From Pelagibius litoralis (GTDB taxonomy: Bacteria; Pseudomonadota; Alphaproteobacteria; Kiloniellales; Kiloniellaceae): a stretch of DNA of 64,000 nt. The translations under genes were made by a program, and so were the position numbers. A model generated the notes under the pieces. It did no database searches. It saw only the letters and a list, made by a program, of their open reading frames with translations, and was not told the origin of the DNA. Position 1 is the stretch's first letter. Each line of letters starts with the position of its first letter. Positions 58,958 to 64,000 of the stretch are shown in pieces. The DNA lies in assembly GCF_011683915.1 (NCBI RefSeq), contig NZ_JAAQPH010000007.1, forward strand, positions 62,001-126,000, written 5' to 3'.

Positions 58958-59349
58958 GCTTTTAGATCCTGCTTGCTGTTACGGCGCGTCAGAAACTCTC
59001 AGTTCTCATAAAAAGGTAATAGATGCTGACCTAAATAACAATTTTGCAAAGCGGAGATGAACAAAGAAAGCAAGGTTCGGGCGAATCCCAAAACCGGAAT
59101 GATCATATCGTAACGCCGTTCCCGCGGCAGGCGAAAGATTTGCCAAGCGGCAGAGTCGCCGTATCGAATTTTGCTGCTGTGCAGCAATGAATGACAGCCG
59201 TTTTTCGTCGATTCAGGCTTATATTGATGGTTGCAACTTGACGGTCTAGATCTGTCAGCAACGAGATGCCGCGTGCTGCGCCGCCGGTCGACTCCATAGG
59301 GCGCCGAACGTGGCGGCAAGCGCGGACCAAACGAGAAAGGACCCCTGCC
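58958..59349. promoter_or_regulatory. Divergent promoter region of the oxidoreductase and hppD, with a palindrome
   Basis: These 392 bases hold no gene. At 59171-59187 lies the perfect palindrome TTGCTGC-TGT-GCAGCAA. It sits 163 bases ahead of hppD and 214 ahead of the oxidoreductase start, so a shared regulator could bind it. An AT-richer stretch (CTTATATTGATGGTTGCAAC, 59218-59237) is a likely hppD promoter. No regulator gene lies beside it. Confidence 0.55.
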
Positions 59350-60423
59350 ATGGCGGACCATTGGGAAAATCCGATGCAGACCGATGGCTTCGAGTTCATC
59401 GAGTTCACCTCGCCGGAGCCCGAGGCTCTGGGCCGTTTGTTCGAAACGATGGGCTTTTCGGCCATCGCCCGGCACCGTTCCAAGGCGGTGACGCTTTACC
59501 GACAGGGCGACGTGAATTTCATCCTGAATGCGGAGGGCGAGGGTTTCCCCCAGGCCTTCACCCTGCTGCACGGGCCCTCGGTCTGCGCCATCGCTTTTCG
59601 GGTGAAGGATGCGGCGGCGGCTTGCAAACGGGCCGCGGAACTCGGCGCCTGGGTGGTCGAATCCCAGGCCGGGCCGATGGAATTGAACATTCCCGCCATC
59701 AAGGGGATCGGTGATTCCCTGATCTACCTGGTCGACCGCTATGGCGACAACGGCTCGATCTACGATGTCGATTTCCAACCGATCCCGGGTGTGGACCAGC
59801 GTCCGCCGGGCGCCGGCCTGACCTACATCGATCACCTGACCCACAACGTCTATCGCGGGCGCATGAAGGAGTGGGCGGACTTTTACGAGCGACTCTTCAG
59901 CTTCCGGGAAATCCGCTACTTCGATATCGAGGGCAAGCTGACCGGCCTGAAATCCAAGGCCATGACCAGCCCCTGCGGCAAGATCCGCATCCCGATCAAC
60001 GAGAGCGCCGACGACAAGTCCCAGATCGCCGAATACCTTGAAGAATACAAGGGCGAGGGCATCCAGCACATCGCCCTGGGCGCCGAGGACATCTTCTATT
60101 CCGTTGAGACCCTGGCGGCCAAGGGCGTCGAATTCCAGTCGGGCGTACCCGACACCTACTATCAGAAAGTCGACGCACGCCTGCCCGGCCACGGCGAGGA
60201 TCTGGAGCGTCTGGCGGCGAACAAGATCCTGATCGACGGTGCCCCGACCGAGGACGGCGGGCGGCTGTTGCAGATCTTCACCAAGAACGTGATCGGCCCG
60301 GTTTTCTTTGAGCTGATCCAGCGCAAGGGCGATGAGGGTTTCGGAGAAGGCAACTTCCAGGCCTTGTTCGATTCCATCGAGGAGGATCAGATCCGTCGAG
60401 GGGTACTGAAGGCCGAGGGCTAG
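59350..60423 (+). CDS. hppD: 4-hydroxyphenylpyruvate dioxygenase
   Basis: 357 residues from ATG 59350 behind GAAAGGA; the frame extends upstream without a site. It has two VOC-type domains. The iron ligands are the His in LTYIDHLTHNVYRGRMKEW, the His in GEGIQHIALGAEDIFYSVET and the Glu in VFFELIQRKGDEGFGEGNFQ. It converts 4-hydroxyphenylpyruvate to homogentisate with O2. Together with phenylalanine hydroxylase 130 bases downstream it forms the first part of Phe/Tyr breakdown. Homogentisate dioxygenase is not in the window. Confidence 0.96.
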   Translation: MADHWENPMQTDGFEFIEFTSPEPEALGRLFETMGFSAIARHRSKAVTLYRQGDVNFILNAEGEGFPQAFTLLHGPSVCAIAFRVKDAAAACKRAAELGAWVVESQAGPMELNIPAIKGIGDSLIYLVDRYGDNGSIYDVDFQPIPGVDQRPPGAGLTYIDHLTHNVYRGRMKEWADFYERLFSFREIRYFDIEGKLTGLKSKAMTSPCGKIRIPINESADDKSQIAEYLEEYKGEGIQHIALGAEDIFYSVETLAAKGVEFQSGVPDTYYQKVDARLPGHGEDLERLAANKILIDGAPTEDGGRLLQIFTKNVIGPVFFELIQRKGDEGFGEGNFQALFDSIEEDQIRRGVLKAEG

Positions 60424-60524
60424 CGTCGGAAGCCGGCCCTGCCCATATGCGTGTTAAGGATTGGGTAAGGGTCTCTCCGTCAAGCTCAGGCCCAGGGTCG
60501 GTGCTTCCTTCGTGTTGATTGGAA

Positions 60525-60541
60525 CTTCCCGTGACGGGAAG
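60525..60541. promoter_or_regulatory. Palindrome CTTCCCG-TGA-CGGGAAG ahead of phhA
   Basis: Perfect 7-base arms around TGA, ending about 12 bases before the phhA ATG and abutting its GGGAGAAAGG ribosome-binding site. In RNA it could form a short hairpin next to the start; in DNA it could be an operator. Either use is inference. Confidence 0.4.
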
Positions 60542-60553
60542 GGAGAAAGGACC

Positions 60554-61357
60554 ATGGCAAAGTCGACCAGCTACGAATCGAAGGTCCCGGACAGCAACGG
60601 GATCATTTCTTACAGCGACGAAGAGAACGCCGTCTGGCGCGACCTCTATGCCCGCCAGAAGGCGTTGCTGCCGGGCCGGGTCTGCGATGCCTATCTGCGG
60701 GGTCTTGAGGCGCTGGAGCTGTCGGAGGACCGCGTGCCCCAGCTGAAAGACGTGAACGCCCGCCTGAACGAGATCAGCGGCTTCGGCGTCGAGCCGGTGC
60801 CGGCGCTGATCTCCCCCAAAAAGTTTTTCACCTTGTTGGCTGAGCGGAAATTTCCCGCCGCGACCTTCATTCGCCGGCGCGAGGAGTTCGACTACCTGCA
60901 GGAACCGGATGTCTTTCACGAGATCTTCGGCCACTGCCCGATGCTGACCCTGCCGACCTATGCCGACTTCCTGCAGAAGTACGGCGAGAAGGCGTTGACC
61001 CTCGACAAGTCCTACATCTGGATGATGCAGCGGCTGTTCTGGTTCACCGTGGAGTTCGGCCTGATCCGCACGGAAGAGGGGGTGCGCATCTACGGTGCCG
61101 GGATCGCTTCTTCGGCGGGTGAGGCGCCCTATTCGGTGGAAAGCGCGAAACCGGAACGCCGGCCCTTCGATGCGCTGACCGTGTTCCGCACGCCCTACCG
61201 CATCGACATCTACCAGACCGTCTACTACGTGATCGAGTCGGCCCAGCAGCTCTATGATCTCGTGACCAGCGATCTGGTGCCGATCATGGACGAGGCCAAG
61301 CGCCTGAAGTCCCTGCCGCCGACCTATCCGCCAAAGGAAGAGGCCGGCGCAGCCTGA
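60554..61357 (+). CDS. phhA: Phenylalanine 4-hydroxylase (bacterial monomeric type)
   Basis: 267 residues from ATG 60554, preceded by GGGAGAAAGG. The catalytic domain has the two iron His residues in EPDVFHEIFGHCPMLTLPTY and the Glu in FWFTVEFGLIRTEEGVRIYG, with GAGIASSAGEAPYSV forming the substrate side. No regulatory ACT domain, as usual in bacteria. It hydroxylates Phe to Tyr using tetrahydropterin and O2. The carbinolamine dehydratase that recycles the pterin is not nearby. It follows hppD on the same strand. Confidence 0.96.
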   Translation: MAKSTSYESKVPDSNGIISYSDEENAVWRDLYARQKALLPGRVCDAYLRGLEALELSEDRVPQLKDVNARLNEISGFGVEPVPALISPKKFFTLLAERKFPAATFIRRREEFDYLQEPDVFHEIFGHCPMLTLPTYADFLQKYGEKALTLDKSYIWMMQRLFWFTVEFGLIRTEEGVRIYGAGIASSAGEAPYSVESAKPERRPFDALTVFRTPYRIDIYQTVYYVIESAQQLYDLVTSDLVPIMDEAKRLKSLPPTYPPKEEAGAA

Positions 61358-61395
61358 GCCGCCCGGCCTCTGGAATCCGTTAGGACAAACGCCGC

Positions 61396-61917
61396 CTAGA
61401 AAATTTCGTCGATCGGCAGGTGGTAGTAGAGGGTCAGCACCTCGACGCCCGGATTGTCGTCGTCGATGCTGGCGTTGGAGGTGTGGCTGAAACCCAGCGA
61501 CAGGCGGGACTGGTTTTCGAACTGATAACCGAGTTCGATCTGGCTACGGAATTCGAGCGCACTGCCCAAATCCTTGCCGTCGCCTTCCTCATAGAAGCCC
61601 GGTGCGAAACTGCCGGTCACGATGAAGTCCTCGTAGATGACCACATCGACCAGCACGCCGATGCCGCCCCAGACGGAACCCTCGGAGGTGACTTCAAGGC
61701 CGACCCAGGGCTTCAGGAAGAGGAAATCGTCGCCATGGCGGTATTCCAGGCGGAAATCCGCCGCCTGATCGTCGGTCTGTACCAGATCGAACCAACCGAC
61801 ACCCGCCGAAATCACGGCGGGGGTGTCGTTCAGAGTCACCTGCGCCGCAGCGCGCTCGTTGAATCCGAAAACGACAAGGCAGGACAGCGCCGCCCAGAGC
61901 GCTAAGCGTTTAATCAC
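61396..61917 (-). CDS. PagL-like lipid A 3-O-deacylase
   Basis: 173 residues from a GTG at 61917. A signal peptide (KRLALWAALSCLVVFGFNER, cut near AAAQ) is followed by an eight-strand outer-membrane barrel. The late segment FENQSRLSLGFSHTSNASID has the His-x-Ser-Asn motif of the PagL active site, and a Glu follows in NPGVEVLTLYYHLPI. PagL removes a 3-linked acyl chain from lipid A at the outer leaflet. The sequence is short for some relatives but complete. It is convergent with phhA. Confidence 0.8.
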   Translation of the reverse strand: MIKRLALWAALSCLVVFGFNERAAAQVTLNDTPAVISAGVGWFDLVQTDDQAADFRLEYRHGDDFLFLKPWVGLEVTSEGSVWGGIGVLVDVVIYEDFIVTGSFAPGFYEEGDGKDLGSALEFRSQIELGYQFENQSRLSLGFSHTSNASIDDDNPGVEVLTLYYHLPIDEIF

Positions 61918-62103
61918 CTTAAGGAATCCCCCAATTCAGAACGGTGCCCGTAAATCTTGCCCCGATTTCAACAAGCTGACGGCCAGGGCAAGACCTCTTC
62001 GCCACTTATGTCACAGCTTATCGCGTTGATCCAGTATCTAGAAACAGCGAAAGCTGTTGTTCACCGGATGGCCGCAAAGACCGAAAGGTTACACCATTGA
62101 CGG

Positions 62104-63897
62104 TTAACGCTTTTCGTAGAGCGCTTCCAGGGCAGCGCCATAAGCTTCGCGTATTTTGTGGCGGCGGATCTTCAGGGTCGGCGTCATCATGCCGTTTTCC
62201 ACCGTGAAGGGCTGGGGCAGGATCGTGAAGCGCCGGATTTTCTCCAGCGGCGAGAGTTCCTTGTTCACCTTGTCGACCACCGTCGAGACCGCCGAACGGA
62301 AGTCCGGGTCTTCGGTAAGGTCCGCAAGGTTGTCCGGCTTGCCGTTTTGCGCCGCCCAGGTTGTGATGAACTCGTCGTCCGGCACCAGCGCAGCCACGAG
62401 GTTGGGCCGCTTGTCGCCGTAGACCATGGCCTGGATGATTTCCGTCTGCAGGGTCAGGATGCCCTCAACACGCGCAGGCGAAACGTTATCGCCGCCGGAG
62501 AAGACGATGATGTCCTTCTTGCGGTCGGTGATCATCAGGTAGCCGTCTTCGTCAAGCTTGCCGATATCGCCGGTGTGGAGCCAACCGTCTTTCATGACCT
62601 GGGCCGTCGCCGTTTCGTCGCGCCAGTAGCCGTTCATCACCAGTTCGCCGCGGATCAGAATCTCGCCGTCATCGGCGATCTTCACCTCGACGCCTTTGAA
62701 AGGCGGGCCGACCGTATGAAGCTTCACCTTCCAGGGCGGATTGGCGGAGACCACCGGCGCCGTCTCGGTCTGGCCGTAACCCTGGAGAATCGGCAGACCG
62801 AGGGCCGTGAAGAACAGGCCGATGTCGAAATTGAGGGCGGCGCCGCCCGACACGATGGCCTTGATCCGCCCACCGAAGCGGCCACGGATTTTGTTGCGCA
62901 CCAGAATTTCGAGGAAGAAGTCCTGAAACTTGTCCAGCAGCGTCAGCTTTTCGGGCGTGAGGTAGTGCCGGCGCCCGATGTCCTCGGCCTTGGCGAAGAG
63001 TTTCGCTTTCAACCCGCCTTCTTTTTCCATGTTGCGGCGGATTTTCAGGTGCATCGACTCATAGAGCCGCGGCACGGCGGTCAGGATTGTCGGTCTGGCT
63101 TCACCCAGGTTGCGCAGCAGGTTTTCGACCCCCTCGGCATAATAGATCTCGGCGCCGATGGTGATCGGGAAGAACTGCCCCGCGGTGTGCTCGTAGGCGT
63201 GCGACAGCGGCAGGAAACAGAGGAAGACCTCTTTGCCCAGGCCGACCTTCTTCAGCAGCTCGTAGGCCCCCATGCAGTTACAGATCATTGCGCCGTGGCT
63301 CAGCATCACGCCGCGCGGCACGCCGCCGGTACCGGAAGTATAGATGATGCAGGCGGTATCGCCGCGCTTGGCCCGGGCCGCATAATCGATCACGTCGTCG
63401 GGCATGGCGCGCCCGCGTTCCATCACCGTCTGCCAGAGGTGGACCGCTTTGGGGCCGGCCTGACCCTGCTGCAGGTCCTCCATCGCCACGACCCACTGGC
63501 AGTCTCCTGAATCCATCACTGCCGGCATCAGCTTCTGTGCCAGCGCGCGCGTCGAAACGATGGCGCCGACCGCACCGCTGTTGGTGAGGATATGCAGATG
63601 GTCTGCGGGAAGGTTGGTGGTGTAGGCAGGAACGGAGATCGCCCCGGCGGCCATGATCGCCAGGTCGGCGATCAGCCATTCCGGCCTGTTCTCGGCAACC
63701 AGAACCACCCGGTCGCCGCGCTGCAGCCCAAGGTCGCGCAATCCGCGCGTCAGGTCCTTGACCTGCTCTGCGATCGCCCCCCAGGTCTGGGCCTGATAGA
63801 CGCCGTCCGTCTTGGACCAGAGAAAGTTGTCGTCACGCCGCGCCGCGGCCTGTTCGAAAAACACTGCTGTAAGCGACGGCCAGGCCGTGAAGTCCAT
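62104..63897 (-). CDS. Long-chain acyl-CoA synthetase (FAA1/FadD-like)
   Basis: 597 residues of the ANL superfamily. It shows the P-loop CIIYTSGTGGVPRGVMLSHG, SHAYEHTAG, AIVSGGAALN, LQGYGQTETAPVVSANPP, GWLHTGDIGKLDEDGYLMIT and the final lysine region MTPTLKIRRHKIREAYG. The protein activates fatty acids with ATP and CoA on the inner face of the membrane. FAA1-type enzymes are longer than FadD proper, and this one fits that group. A GGGGGAGAG site precedes the ATG. The gene stands alone. Confidence 0.92.
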   Translation of the reverse strand: MDFTAWPSLTAVFFEQAAARRDDNFLWSKTDGVYQAQTWGAIAEQVKDLTRGLRDLGLQRGDRVVLVAENRPEWLIADLAIMAAGAISVPAYTTNLPADHLHILTNSGAVGAIVSTRALAQKLMPAVMDSGDCQWVVAMEDLQQGQAGPKAVHLWQTVMERGRAMPDDVIDYAARAKRGDTACIIYTSGTGGVPRGVMLSHGAMICNCMGAYELLKKVGLGKEVFLCFLPLSHAYEHTAGQFFPITIGAEIYYAEGVENLLRNLGEARPTILTAVPRLYESMHLKIRRNMEKEGGLKAKLFAKAEDIGRRHYLTPEKLTLLDKFQDFFLEILVRNKIRGRFGGRIKAIVSGGAALNFDIGLFFTALGLPILQGYGQTETAPVVSANPPWKVKLHTVGPPFKGVEVKIADDGEILIRGELVMNGYWRDETATAQVMKDGWLHTGDIGKLDEDGYLMITDRKKDIIVFSGGDNVSPARVEGILTLQTEIIQAMVYGDKRPNLVAALVPDDEFITTWAAQNGKPDNLADLTEDPDFRSAVSTVVDKVNKELSPLEKIRRFTILPQPFTVENGMMTPTLKIRRHKIREAYGAALEALYEKR

Positions 63898-64000
63898 CTG
63901 CTCTCCCCCGGGGAAGTCTTGTTGCCCCTGTCGATCCCTTGCCGCTATCTTTGCGCAGCGCCCGTTTCGGGATCTGGCGGCTTTGTGACTGGTCTCCCAG

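Noticed and set aside
62158-63510. 450-codon plus-strand frame inside the acyl-CoA synthetase gene
   Set aside because: Reverse-codon shadow with no recognised motif.

Overview
The window is high-GC bacterial DNA with dense, tightly coupled operons. Gene content (glcDEF, a matPQMAB-like malonate operon, DUF1244, GapR/DUF2312, the 41-residue L36, a fused indolepyruvate oxidoreductase) points to an alphaproteobacterium, probably a Rhodospirillales/Kiloniellales-type heterotroph. The class call is well supported; the order is inference.

Region 1 (1-14.3 kb) is a surface-polysaccharide locus with worn edges. It opens with an IS6 transposase remnant joined to an IS630 start. A minus-strand cluster follows: glycosyltransferases, sugar or lipid methyltransferases, a sulfotransferase, and a Wzm/Wzt-type exporter whose ATPase carries a C-terminal glycan-recognition domain. 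Base composition drops sharply from about 6.1 to 8.6 kb, and the change falls inside the exporter ATPase gene. Beyond the exporter lie a broken capsule-region regulator, a galE remnant with a large internal deletion, two methyltransferases and a decayed TPP enzyme.

Region 2 (14.3-28.4 kb) is core metabolism: a methyltransferase, ribosomal protein L36, glcDEF (glycolate to glyoxylate), then on the other strand a FadR-type regulator, glycerate 2-kinase and pyruvate kinase. Near-identical TTGGT-N3-ACCAA palindromes lie upstream of glcD and of the regulator, so one regulator probably governs glycolate entry and glycerate exit to pyruvate. A DapA-family deaminase or aldolase and a LysR regulator follow.

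Region 3 (28.4-37 kb) holds a SemiSWEET, a quinone reductase-like MDR protein and a malonate utilisation locus (TRAP transporter, malonyl-CoA decarboxylase, malonyl-CoA synthetase) with a divergent GntR regulator and a GTATAC-centred operator candidate.

Region 4 (37-49 kb) is mixed. It has a periplasmic oxidation module (cytochrome c, SH3 protein, PQQ-type sugar dehydrogenase), LysR and cyclic-nucleotide-binding proteins, a zinc exporter, hydroxyproline epimerase, N-formylglutamate amidohydrolase with a YbdK ligase, DUF1244, GapR and a degenerate copy of the GapR tail.

Region 5 (49-64 kb) holds an unassigned protein, a three-gene nitrile hydratase/thiocyanate hydrolase-like enzyme with a split beta subunit, a fatty acid desaturase, a cold-shock protein, a glutathione transferase, an alpha/beta hydrolase, indolepyruvate oxidoreductase, hppD and phhA (Phe to Tyr to homogentisate), a PagL-like lipid A deacylase and a long-chain acyl-CoA synthetase. 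Three palindromic intergenic repeats are scattered through the window. No tRNA, rRNA or CRISPR array was seen.
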